Shown here: positions 1 to 6,239 of the stretch, in pieces
Position numbering within the stretch: the first letter of the stretch is position 1
Layout of the letters: the number at the start of each line of letters is the position of its first letter
Source of the DNA: ARS1285 sp039796495
GTDB lineage: Archaea; Nanobdellota; Nanobdellia; Pacearchaeales; GW2011-AR1
Length of the DNA stretch: 13,792 nt
Direction: 5' to 3'
NCBI GenBank assembly: GCA_039796495.1
Contig: JBDKJQ010000018.1
Span: 1-13,792 of the forward strand
Notes under the pieces: generated by a model
The model's input: the letters and a program-made list of their open reading frames with translations, nothing else
What the model was told of the DNA's origin: nothing
The model's database searches: none
Made by a program: the position numbers and the translations under genes

Positions 1-154
1 ACTTATGGAAGACCAAAAATAACAAACAAAAAATTCAACCCCCGGACGCACTTCGCTGCTCATTTTTGCAGAGTTTTTTAATAGAATAAGCAATATCACG
101 AGGAAAAAGTTGTGGAGTTAATCCTTAGGATTAAGTAATCGTGGGGCGTAAGTC
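1..154. other. Left-edge non-coding stretch
   Basis: No convincing gene is seen here. The stretch lies downstream of the minus-strand MutS-like gene. Frame 1 on the plus strand is open from the window edge to a TAA at 79-81 (26 codons); this could be the tail of a plus-strand gene entering from the left, but an open run this short is not evidence by itself. Bases 35-57 are noticeably more GC-rich than their surroundings. Confidence 0.4.
104..134 (-). terminator. Possible terminator hairpin after the MutS-like gene
   Basis: TTAATCCT (118-125) and AGGATTAA (127-134) are perfect 8-bp inverted arms around one base. On the minus strand the dyad lies 20 nt past the stop of the MutS-like gene and is followed by a five-T run (plus-strand A run at 104-108). 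Archaeal termination depends mainly on U-runs, so a role in ending that transcript is inferred. A one-base loop cannot fold as drawn; two arm pairs would have to open, or the dyad could instead be a protein-binding site. Confidence 0.3.
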
Positions 155-1633
155 CTATTCTTCTTCGAAATCATCCCAGTCTGGATTAAAGATGCCCTCG
201 CATTTTTCTGCAACAAATCTTTTGTTTATTCGTTCGCTGGGTATTCCTCTTTTTATTTTGTGGGCGGGAACTACTTTTCCGTTTTGTATCTGATAGTCTG
301 GAGATAGTATTGTCCATCCTCTTCTTATAAGCGATCTATAGTTAACATTTCTATGGGATGAAACAAAAAGAGTTGCGCGCGATTTTTCCAGCCGCTCGAG
401 CATGACGGGAACTAAGTATGTTGCAGAGGCAGTGCTTACTGAATCTAAAAATTCATCCAAAAATATAGCATCTTCTTCTCCTGCTCCTTGAATGATATTC
501 TCTGTTGTTTTTACTTCTCCTATCAGTTTTCCGTCGTTTCCACCTCCATTATTTTGATTTCTGTAGTAAAATATTCTTCTGTAGTGTGGCAGAGTTATGC
601 GACCTGCTGGCAAGGGAAGAGGAATTTGTCCGATGACTGATGCTAACACCAGGTTTTCTAAAAAGAAACTTTTCCCGCCGCTGTGAAGTCCTGCTATCAT
701 GAATTTTTTTTCTTTTGGTTTTGTCTTGAAATTAATTGGGATCGGATCTCTTCGTGTTCTTAGAAGATTTAATGGAAGTAGGTTTTCTATATGATAATGA
801 TCTGAAAATTGGGGATAGTGAGTCGTCAGATCTTCTTCATCCCGGATGTCTGCATGTGTTTGTAAAAATTTTCTATATGCGGCATAGAGCCGTATGGGTA
901 ATGCAAGCTGTTCAAACTCTCCTCTTAGATTGTCCTCATCAAAAGAAAATTCATCTTCAACAAATTGCTTGATTCTTCTCTTGAAACTATCGGTTCCATA
1001 TCTGGTCATGGAAAGCGCGGCTTTTTTCATTTTTATTTTGATCTCATCAATCATATCTTCACCCATAATCGTCCATCTGTCTGCTTTTTCTGCCTTATAC
1101 TGCAGTTTTTTACTTTCGTGCGGCATTTCTTTCATTGGGACTATTACTCCATTTTCTGTATTATAGGCAAAAACTTTTGTTTGCTGAATAGTATTTAACG
1201 CCTGAAGTGTTGCATGCAAGTCTTTATCAAACGAAGCGAGTTTTGCACGTATATTCTTTGCTTCTGGCAGGTGACCGAAATTTTGTAATACTTTGTATAC
1301 GTCGTTGATGATCGTGTATACCTCTTCACAAAAATCAAAGAAGTGCTCAATTCCTCTTCCCTCTGGCTTTTGTTGAAATTCTCTCTTAAAGATATCGCTT
1401 TCTATTGTCTCATCTGTAAGTTTTTGAAAAAATCTTTGTCTTTGCACTCGGTATTCTAAAGAGAAACTGGGAGTTACTACTTTTTTCTTTTTGTCTTCTG
1501 TTTGGTACCTACTTAATAGGGCCTCTTTTCCTAATGTTTGCCTGAGCGTGTCAAAAATAGGGGAAGAGGGAAATCCTGTTAATCTTATTGATCCGGGAAT
1601 GTATTCAAACAGATCTGCTAAAGAATATTTCAT
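155..1633 (-). CDS. MutS-family ATPase lacking mismatch-recognition domains
   Basis: This 492-aa protein carries a MutS-type ABC ATPase domain at its C-terminal end. The Walker A motif GLHSGGKS (residues 315-322) matches the MutS pattern GPNMGGKS. A Walker B AIFLDE (389-394) is followed by FLDSVST where MutS has the signature GRGTST, and the H-loop histidine is in VSSH (H427). The first 300 residues are helix-rich and fit a lever/core-like region; no N-terminal mismatch-binding domain with its Phe-X-Glu motif is seen. MutS relatives of this truncated kind bind branched or recombining DNA, or have other roles, rather than base mismatches; the substrate here is unknown. I start at the ATG at 1633 rather than the in-frame GTG at 1648, because the TATA-like box is 24-25 nt before the ATG and only 9 nt before the GTG. 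No MutL, endonuclease or Smr domain is visible nearby. Confidence 0.85.
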   Translation of the reverse strand: MKYSLADLFEYIPGSIRLTGFPSSPIFDTLRQTLGKEALLSRYQTEDKKKKVVTPSFSLEYRVQRQRFFQKLTDETIESDIFKREFQQKPEGRGIEHFFDFCEEVYTIINDVYKVLQNFGHLPEAKNIRAKLASFDKDLHATLQALNTIQQTKVFAYNTENGVIVPMKEMPHESKKLQYKAEKADRWTIMGEDMIDEIKIKMKKAALSMTRYGTDSFKRRIKQFVEDEFSFDEDNLRGEFEQLALPIRLYAAYRKFLQTHADIRDEEDLTTHYPQFSDHYHIENLLPLNLLRTRRDPIPINFKTKPKEKKFMIAGLHSGGKSFFLENLVLASVIGQIPLPLPAGRITLPHYRRIFYYRNQNNGGGNDGKLIGEVKTTENIIQGAGEEDAIFLDEFLDSVSTASATYLVPVMLERLEKSRATLFVSSHRNVNYRSLIRRGWTILSPDYQIQNGKVVPAHKIKRGIPSERINKRFVAEKCEGIFNPDWDDFEEE

Positions 1634-1653
1634 CCCTGTATCAGTCACAAATT

Positions 1654-1661
1654 GTTTAAAA
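1654..1661 (-). promoter_or_regulatory. TATA-like box for the MutS-like gene
   Basis: TTTTAAAC on the minus strand is centred 24-25 nt before the ATG at 1633, the spacing of a leaderless archaeal promoter. It decides the start codon of the MutS-like gene. Confidence 0.55.
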
Positions 1662-1767
1662 GAAATTATGCTTTCGAGTATATATTTCTTGAGAGTTATT
1701 TTATCGGAAATTGAGACAAGAAATTTTCATTTTTTTATTACTGAAATTTAATCAATTATTCACGAAC

Positions 1768-1777
1768 CTTTAAAAAC
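1768..1777 (+). promoter_or_regulatory. TATA box for tRNA-Cys
   Basis: CTTTAAAAAC is centred about 29 nt before the first tRNA base and is preceded by CGAAC, which could act as a BRE. The position allows a transcript that starts a few bases before the mature 5' end. It lies in the divergent space shared with the MutS-like gene. Confidence 0.65.
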
Positions 1778-1800
1778 AGATTATTCGTAGTTTTTTTATC

Positions 1801-1872
1801 GCACGGGTCGCATAATGGTAGTGCGCGGGTCTGCAGAGCCCGTTTTTCCGGGTTCGATTCCCGGCCCGTGCT
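1801..1872 (+). tRNA. tRNA-Cys (anticodon GCA)
   Basis: A full cloverleaf folds: acceptor GCACGGG/CCCGTGC, D stem GCA/TGC with GG in the loop, anticodon stem CGGGT/GCCCG with one G-T pair, loop CTGCAGA giving anticodon GCA, five-base variable loop of T, and T arm CCGGG-TTCGATT-CCCGG. The discriminator base is T (U73), the main identity element of tRNA-Cys. CCA is not encoded and must be added by nucleotidyltransferase. No intron is present. The 3' end is one base from the stop codon of the convergent FHA gene. Confidence 0.97.
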
Positions 1873-1873
1873 T

Positions 1874-2371
1874 TTACATTTTCATGATTGATTCACTAAT
1901 TTCTCCAACTTCAAATGCGAATTCATCAGTATCTTCGTTTACTAATCTTCCCTCAATGCCTTTTTCTTGGTCTCGATCTATGATGATAAGTTTCAATCGA
2001 TACTGCCCTAATCCTATCATGTCTCCTCGGAATAATTGTGTTCTTTTCTCTATCTCTTCAAAATCTCCATTGTTTGCTTGTTGAACGAATGTTGGATGTG
2101 TGGATCTTCTTGGCTCAACAAATATCTTGCCATTATCGTTGATTAACGCTGCATGTTCTTTTGAAACTCTCCCATAGACGGTAATAAGATGCTGATACGA
2201 TTTTTCATTCTCTTCTTTTTGTATATTTGTTGGAAGTTTTAGTCGTATCCCTTCTTTGGGGGGATTTCTTCCTATGATATGCGGCCTACCGTCTTTGGGA
2301 ATCGTGTAGAATGCTTTTGTTCCACTGGCGTAACTGAATGGAAGGTCATACAGTACGAGTTCTTTTTGCAT
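1874..2371 (-). CDS. FHA-domain protein
   Basis: A 165-aa soluble protein made almost entirely of one forkhead-associated (FHA) domain, a beta-sandwich that binds phosphothreonine peptides. The hallmark residues are in order: G34-R35 in HIIGRN, S70-x-x-H73 in VSKEHA, and STHPTFV (90-96) where the family has STNGTFV, so the Asn-Gly pair is replaced by His-Pro. A later LFRGDMIGLG (113-122) fits the usual GD-x-I-x-hG strand turn. The phosphate-binding Arg and Ser remain, so phosphopeptide binding is plausible though specificity may differ. A short acidic tail follows. No kinase or phosphatase gene is in the window, so the partner is unknown. The gene converges on tRNA-Cys with a 1-nt gap, so its 3' UTR must run antisense to the tRNA. 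Its start has a correctly spaced TATA-like box. Confidence 0.85.
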   Translation of the reverse strand: MQKELVLYDLPFSYASGTKAFYTIPKDGRPHIIGRNPPKEGIRLKLPTNIQKEENEKSYQHLITVYGRVSKEHAALINDNGKIFVEPRRSTHPTFVQQANNGDFEEIEKRTQLFRGDMIGLGQYRLKLIIIDRDQEKGIEGRLVNEDTDEFAFEVGEISESIMKM

Positions 2372-2390
2372 CTTATATAAGAAAATAAGA

Positions 2391-2400
2391 ATATTTAATT
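2391..2400 (-). promoter_or_regulatory. TATA-like box for the FHA gene
   Basis: AATTAAATAT on the minus strand is centred 24-25 nt before the ATG at 2371, matching a leaderless start. Confidence 0.5.
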
Positions 2401-2438
2401 TTTATGAAAAAACAAATCGTATATTTTTTCCTCTAAAT

Positions 2439-2447
2439 ATTTAAAAA
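2439..2447 (+). promoter_or_regulatory. TATA-like box in the ileS upstream region
   Basis: ATTTAAAAA is centred 26 nt before an ATG at 2469, the same spacing seen at the real genes of this window. This suggests a transcript starting near 2469, well before ileS and in the same direction. Confidence 0.4.
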
Positions 2448-2468
2448 GGATCGTTTTTTCTTGTTTGC

Positions 2469-2537
2469 ATGATTAACACATTATCTTTTGCTGAAAGAAA
2501 TACTTGTATTTGTGTTAGTATTATTTCTATTATTTAA
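2469..2537 (+). CDS. Possible 22-aa Ile-rich leader peptide
   Basis: The frame from the ATG at 2469 encodes 22 residues ending SIISII and then TAA. Six of the 22 are Ile, five of them in the last nine residues. It has a correctly spaced TATA-like box, ends 1 nt before a strong hairpin, and lies upstream of the isoleucyl-tRNA synthetase gene. Together these resemble a leader peptide sensing charged tRNA-Ile, but AT-rich DNA yields Ile codons easily and such attenuation is poorly documented in archaea. A +1 frame change would also join it to the next small frame, so it could be the start of a disrupted gene. Confidence 0.25.
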   Translation: MINTLSFAERNTCICVSIISII

Positions 2538-2538
2538 T

Positions 2539-2557
2539 TGCAAGTCTTCGACTTGCA
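2539..2557 (+). promoter_or_regulatory. 8-bp hairpin before a possible ribosome-binding site
   Basis: TGCAAGTC (2539-2546) and GACTTGCA (2550-2557) form a perfect 8-bp stem with a TTC loop. The last stem base overlaps AGGTG (2557-2561), a Shine-Dalgarno-like sequence 4 and 7 nt before the ATGs at 2566 and 2569. No T-run follows, so it is not a terminator in this direction. Confidence 0.45.
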
Positions 2558-2565
2558 GGTGTTTT

Positions 2566-2718
2566 ATGATGTTACGATTTATTCCCTTTGCTGCTGAATA
2601 TACCCATGATGGTGTTGTTGTAGAGGGAGTTTTCTTATTTTTATTCTTGACAAAAGAGAGGCTGGTTCTGATGATGCAGGCTGCTGAGTTTTTACTGGAG
2701 GAGATACCTCTGACATAA
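2566..2718 (+). CDS. Possible 50-aa hydrophobic small protein
   Basis: Unrecognised. Two adjacent in-frame ATGs (2566, 2569) follow AGGTG, a fair match to the archaeal Shine-Dalgarno sequence. The product is about 50 residues with a hydrophobic stretch GVFLFLFL and a C-terminal amphipathic-looking segment ending LLEEIPLT. The same frame is open back to a TTG at 2488. It ends 33 nt before ileS and overlaps no strong gene. Against it: the opposite strand is also open, and F/L-rich products are typical of antisense readings. Treat as a candidate only. Confidence 0.25.
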   Translation: MMLRFIPFAAEYTHDGVVVEGVFLFLFLTKERLVLMMQAAEFLLEEIPLT

Positions 2719-2720
2719 AA

Positions 2721-2730
2721 AGCTTAAAAA
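2721..2730 (+). promoter_or_regulatory. TATA-like box for ileS
   Basis: AGCTTAAAAA is centred 25-26 nt before the ileS ATG at 2752, consistent with a leaderless mRNA. No Shine-Dalgarno sequence lies between it and the ATG. Confidence 0.55.
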
Positions 2731-2751
2731 GTCGGAGATTATTAGACTAGT

Positions 2752-5541
2752 ATGAAATCTTTTAAAGAAATAGAAGAGATTTCCAGAAAAATCTGGAAAA
2801 AAAAGGATAAAGAAATAAAAAAGGCTTTGCAGGATGATCCGAAAAAAAAGTTGTTCTCTTTCCTGGAAGGACCCCCAACGGCAAATGCTCCTCCTGCGTT
2901 GCATCATCTTGAGGTTCGGACATTTAAGGATATCATCTGCAAGTTCAAATATATGCAGGGATTTTCTGTTCCGCGAAAAGGCGGATGGGATTGCCATGGT
3001 TTGCCGGTTGAAGTCCAGATTGAAAAAAAACTTGGTCTGAACTCAAAGAAAGACATTGAAAAATATGGGACAGACAAATTCATTCAGGCATGCAGGGAAA
3101 GTGTTTTCTCCAATATTGCGGATTGGAACAAATCGACTGAAGAATTAGCATACTGGACTGACCTTGCTCACCCTTATGTGACCTTGGACAATGATTATAT
3201 TGAAAGCGTGTGGTGGAGCCTGAAAGAATTGTATAATAAGAAATTTTTGTATGAAGGGCTCAAAGTTGTTCCCTTTTGCCCGCGCTGTGAAACTCCTTTG
3301 TCGAGTCATGAAGTTGCACTGGGATACAAAGATGTGACTGAAGAATCTGTGTACATTGCTTTTAAGTTAAAGAATAAACCGCGCGAGTATATTCTGGTAT
3401 GGACCACCACTCCGTGGACATTGCCGGGAAATGTTGCGCTTGCAGTTGGAAAAGATATTACCTATGTAAAAGTACAACTTGCTGATGGAGATTTTATCAT
3501 TGTCGGAAAAGATCGACTTTCCATATTGCGCGGTAATTATGAAATTGTAGAAGAATTCAAAGGAAAACAACTTGATGGATTGCAATATGAGCCATTGTAT
3601 TCTATCAGAGAACTGCAGAACGAGCACTCGCATAGAATTGTTCTTGCGGATTTTGTGTCAGTCGAGGATGGTACTGGTATTGTACATACTGCCGGTATGT
3701 ATGGAGAGGATGATTATCAATTGTGTAAGGAAAAGCATATCCCCCTTGTTCATACCGTGAATCCTGACGGGAAATTTAACAATTTAGTGCGACATTTGGA
3801 AGGAGTGTTTGTGAAAAAAGCAGAAGATGCAATAAAAAAAGAACTACAGGAAAAAAAATTGCTGTATAAACGAGAAACGATTACACACTCGTATCCTTTT
3901 TGCTGGAGATGCGATACACCGCTTTTGTATTATGCAATAACCTCGTGGTTTATCAAAGTAAGTTCTGTCCGGGAAAAAATGACTGCTCTGAATGAAAAAA
4001 TTAATTGGTATCCTGCGCATATTAAAGAAGGACGATTTTCTAATTGGCTTGAAGGCGCAAAAGATTGGTCGTTGTCACGATTCAAATTTTGGGGGACTCC
4101 TCTGCCGATATGGCGTTGCGAGAACAAACATGAACTGATTGTGGGAAGTGTTGATGAACTGAAAAAAAATTCTTTAAAAAAATTTACTGACAAGGACATT
4201 GATCTGCATAAACCTTGGATCGACAGTATTATATTGAAATGCCCGTGCGGCAAAGAAATGAAACGCATTCCCGATGTCATTGACTGCTGGTATGATTCAG
4301 GCGCTGCGAGCTTTGCACAGTTTCATTATCCGTTTGAAAACAAGAAAGAATTTGAGAGACGATTTCCCTACGATTATATTGCTGAGGCAATTGACCAGAC
4401 ACGCGGATGGTTTTACACGTTACATGTCATTGCAACTATCCTATTTGATAAACCTGCGTACAGAAATGTGATTTGTGCCGGGCATGTTGTGGACGAGAAA
4501 GGCGAGAAAATGTCGAAGAGCAAGGGCAATATCATCAAACCAGAAGACATCATTTCAAAGACAGGCGTTGATGCGGTACGATTGCAGTTTTGTACGACCG
4601 ATGCTGGAAGCCAGAAACGATTTTCTTATGAATTAATGAAAGAGGAAGTAATTCCGTTTTTGACCATCCTGCAAAATTGCCACGCATATTATCAGCAACA
4701 GCCGTCGAAAAAAATGAAACTCTCTATTGAGGATGCATGGATTCTGAGCAAATTACATTCGCTGATTGCAGGCGTGACGGACGATCTTAATCATTATCAA
4801 TTGCACGAGGCATTTGGAAAACTGATGCATTTTGTCGTTCATGATTTTTCGCGCAATTATATCCGGATTGTACGAGAGCGTGACGATTGCAGAGACGTTA
4901 TCGGAACTGTACTAAAAAACATTTCATTGTTACTTGCGCCGCTTGCTCCTTATCTTTCTGAATATATTTATCAGGAATTTGACAAAGAGACTGTTCATCT
5001 TTCTTCGTGGCCTGTTTCTGATAAGAAAAAGATTAATAAAAAACTTGAAGGAGATTTTGAAATGTTGTTTGCGATTATTGAGAAAGGATTGAGCGAACGA
5101 GACAAGGCAAAGATCGGACTGAAGTGGCCGCTTGCGTCTGCAACTGTTGTGAGCGAAGGTTTGGATGACGGATTAATCTCTATTGTTAAAAATCAACTCA
5201 ATGTCAAGGATGTTGTATTGCAAAAAGGAAAAGAACTTTCTGTTGCTATTGATACTGCTATGACTCCTGAACTTGAGGCTGAGGGATTTGCGCGCGAGAT
5301 AGCACGGAAAATTCAAGCAGCACGAAAAAAATCGGGTCTTGTGAAAACCGACAAAATAAAACTTGCGCTTGTTGTTGATAAAGATCTAGGGAAGCTTCTT
5401 GAGACGCAAAAACAATTTATCATGGAGCGGACAAACAGCAAAGAGATATTGTTTGAAAAAGCTCTGGAAAAAAATTATGCCGAGAAGATTGAGGAAGTGA
5501 TCAAGGAGAAGAAAATAAAGATTTTGTTTGGGAAAGTGTAA
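2752..5541 (+). CDS. ileS: Isoleucyl-tRNA synthetase with altered HIGH motif
   Basis: This 929-aa class I synthetase charges tRNA-Ile in the cytoplasm. In order: the nucleotide-binding entry EGPPTAN (39-45) followed by ALHH (49-52) where HIGH is expected; WDCHGLPVE; a Cys pair CPRC (176-179); the CP1 editing domain with WTTTPWTLPGN (217-227) and GTGIVHTAGMYGEDD (307-321), in which H312 and D321 align with the editing His and Asp of the family; CWRC and CPC zinc-type clusters; DCWYDSG; KMSKS (586-590); and the anticodon-binding domain with a short C-terminal tail. Both active-site signatures and the editing site are otherwise intact. The pattern resembles the bacterial-type and IleRS2-like enzymes whose HIGH is swapped to GxHH, here AxHH. 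The gene is first in a unit with the overlapping 161-aa gene. Confidence 0.97.
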   Translation: MKSFKEIEEISRKIWKKKDKEIKKALQDDPKKKLFSFLEGPPTANAPPALHHLEVRTFKDIICKFKYMQGFSVPRKGGWDCHGLPVEVQIEKKLGLNSKKDIEKYGTDKFIQACRESVFSNIADWNKSTEELAYWTDLAHPYVTLDNDYIESVWWSLKELYNKKFLYEGLKVVPFCPRCETPLSSHEVALGYKDVTEESVYIAFKLKNKPREYILVWTTTPWTLPGNVALAVGKDITYVKVQLADGDFIIVGKDRLSILRGNYEIVEEFKGKQLDGLQYEPLYSIRELQNEHSHRIVLADFVSVEDGTGIVHTAGMYGEDDYQLCKEKHIPLVHTVNPDGKFNNLVRHLEGVFVKKAEDAIKKELQEKKLLYKRETITHSYPFCWRCDTPLLYYAITSWFIKVSSVREKMTALNEKINWYPAHIKEGRFSNWLEGAKDWSLSRFKFWGTPLPIWRCENKHELIVGSVDELKKNSLKKFTDKDIDLHKPWIDSIILKCPCGKEMKRIPDVIDCWYDSGAASFAQFHYPFENKKEFERRFPYDYIAEAIDQTRGWFYTLHVIATILFDKPAYRNVICAGHVVDEKGEKMSKSKGNIIKPEDIISKTGVDAVRLQFCTTDAGSQKRFSYELMKEEVIPFLTILQNCHAYYQQQPSKKMKLSIEDAWILSKLHSLIAGVTDDLNHYQLHEAFGKLMHFVVHDFSRNYIRIVRERDDCRDVIGTVLKNISLLLAPLAPYLSEYIYQEFDKETVHLSSWPVSDKKKINKKLEGDFEMLFAIIEKGLSERDKAKIGLKWPLASATVVSEGLDDGLISIVKNQLNVKDVVLQKGKELSVAIDTAMTPELEAEGFAREIARKIQAARKKSGLVKTDKIKLALVVDKDLGKLLETQKQFIMERTNSKEILFEKALEKNYAEKIEEVIKEKKIKILFGKV

Positions 5542-6026
5542 TGGTAGATACTAAAGCTTGTCTGTATACTTTTTTTCTTTGTTTTGATAAGACGTTACGG
5601 GAAAAGTTTTTAGGAAAATTTTCTATCAACAATTATGGAGAAGATGAAATTTTGGATGGATATGATTTACATGCATTTTATGAACTTACATATGCTGATG
5701 ATGAATTATATGTAAAAGGAAATGTTCCTTCTCTAAAAAAAGTTGAAGCGTTTGATTTTTCTAGGCTTGTCGTTTCATTGAAAACTATCCCCCCTGATTT
5801 GAGAAGATTAGCAAGCGAACTATGTCATTCAAAAAGAGAAATTGATTCTTTATCATGTCAAGATGTAGAAACTATTATATCCTCTCATTTTGGTAAGATT
5901 CCTTTTTTAGTTCGTGATTATAATATTCCCTGTTCTTTTGACAAAGAAGGCTCGAGCCTTGAATTCTCAACCTTGCCTGACAATATAGATGAATTGCTTT
6001 CATTAATCCCGTCGATAAAACCTTAA
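5541..6026 (+). CDS. Unknown 161-aa protein coupled to ileS
   Basis: I do not recognise a family. The ATG shares its A with the ileS stop (TAATG), so translation is probably coupled and the two are cotranscribed. The protein is soluble, without a signal peptide or membrane segment. It starts MVDTKACLYTFFLCFDKTLR, has an acidic middle with YADDELYVKGN, and ends with a leucine-rich acidic segment near DNIDELLSLIP. The start KACLYTFFLCF and length suggest a small alpha/beta fold, but no motif supports a function. The tight coupling hints at a role linked to translation; this is inference from position only. Confidence 0.75.
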   Translation: MVDTKACLYTFFLCFDKTLREKFLGKFSINNYGEDEILDGYDLHAFYELTYADDELYVKGNVPSLKKVEAFDFSRLVVSLKTIPPDLRRLASELCHSKREIDSLSCQDVETIISSHFGKIPFLVRDYNIPCSFDKEGSSLEFSTLPDNIDELLSLIPSIKP

Positions 6027-6027
6027 C

Positions 6028-6153
6028 ATGTTCATCTTTTCCAAAAAAATCAGCAAAAAACTCCAACAGCTATGTCTTCTCATATATATTGGAAACGAGC
6101 TTCTTGGAAGCGCATTTTATAACATAGCTTTTTCCGACGAGAATTCTTTATAA
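6028..6153 (+). CDS. Possible 41-aa small protein
   Basis: An ATG lies one base after the stop of the 161-aa gene (TAACATG), the same junction seen at the TrmB-like/DUF192 pair further right. The frame encodes a basic start (FSKKISKKLQQL), a hydrophobic centre (CLLIYIGNELLGSAF) and an acidic end. It lies in the same direction as ileS and before the promoter of the regulator gene. No family is recognised, and a 41-codon frame can arise by chance; the junction is the main support. Confidence 0.3.
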   Translation: MFIFSKKISKKLQQLCLLIYIGNELLGSAFYNIAFSDENSL

Positions 6154-6161
6154 AGAAAATT

Positions 6162-6175
6162 GTAGTTTAAACTAC
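6162..6175. promoter_or_regulatory. 14-bp palindromic operator candidate
   Basis: GTAGTTTAAACTAC is a perfect 14-bp palindrome, 18 nt before the TATA box of the TrmB-family gene that follows. TrmB-type regulators bind palindromic sites near promoters and often control their own genes, so an autoregulatory operator is the natural reading. Its place upstream of the TATA/BRE region would suit activation as well as repression. No second copy was noticed in the window. Confidence 0.5.
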
Positions 6176-6193
6176 GAAAAAATGACGAAAAGA

Positions 6194-6201
6194 TTTAAAT
6201 A
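6194..6201 (+). promoter_or_regulatory. TATA box and Shine-Dalgarno for the TrmB-family gene
   Basis: TTTAAATA lies 42 nt before the ATG at 6240, so transcription should start near 6222-6226 and leave a short leader. That leader contains GAGGT (6229-6233), 6 nt before the ATG. This makes it the clearest leadered promoter in a window of otherwise leaderless starts. Confidence 0.6.
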
Positions 6202-6239
6202 CTCGGGCAGAATAATAACTATAAGAAAGAGGTTTTACC

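Larger units (their letters stand above)
2372..2751. other. 380-nt divergent region upstream of ileS
   Basis: This space between the FHA gene (leftward) and ileS (rightward) has no confidently recognisable gene. It contains a plus-strand TATA-like box (2439-2447), a 22-codon frame starting 26 nt after it, a strong hairpin, a second small frame, and the ileS TATA-like box at 2721-2730. Stretches of 2480-2717 are open on both strands, with a hydrophobic reading on plus and a hydrophilic reading on minus, so composition cannot settle which, if either, is translated. It may also be a decayed gene. Confidence 0.5.

Noticed and set aside
1..81. Tail of a plus-strand gene entering from the left
   Set aside because: Twenty-six open codons are too few to support a gene and the sequence matches nothing I recognise.
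1634..1648. GTG start giving a five-residue longer MutS-like protein
   Set aside because: It lies only about 9 nt from the TATA-like box, while the ATG at 1633 has the leaderless spacing seen elsewhere in the window.
2480..2717. Minus-strand open stretch of about 80 hydrophilic codons
   Set aside because: It has no ATG, GTG or TTG start after the preceding stop and no spaced promoter; it may be antisense of the plus-strand frame or a decayed gene.
6108..6120. Short inverted repeat GCTTC/GAAGC near 6090-6105
   Set aside because: A five-base stem inside the possible 41-aa frame with no T-run is expected by chance.
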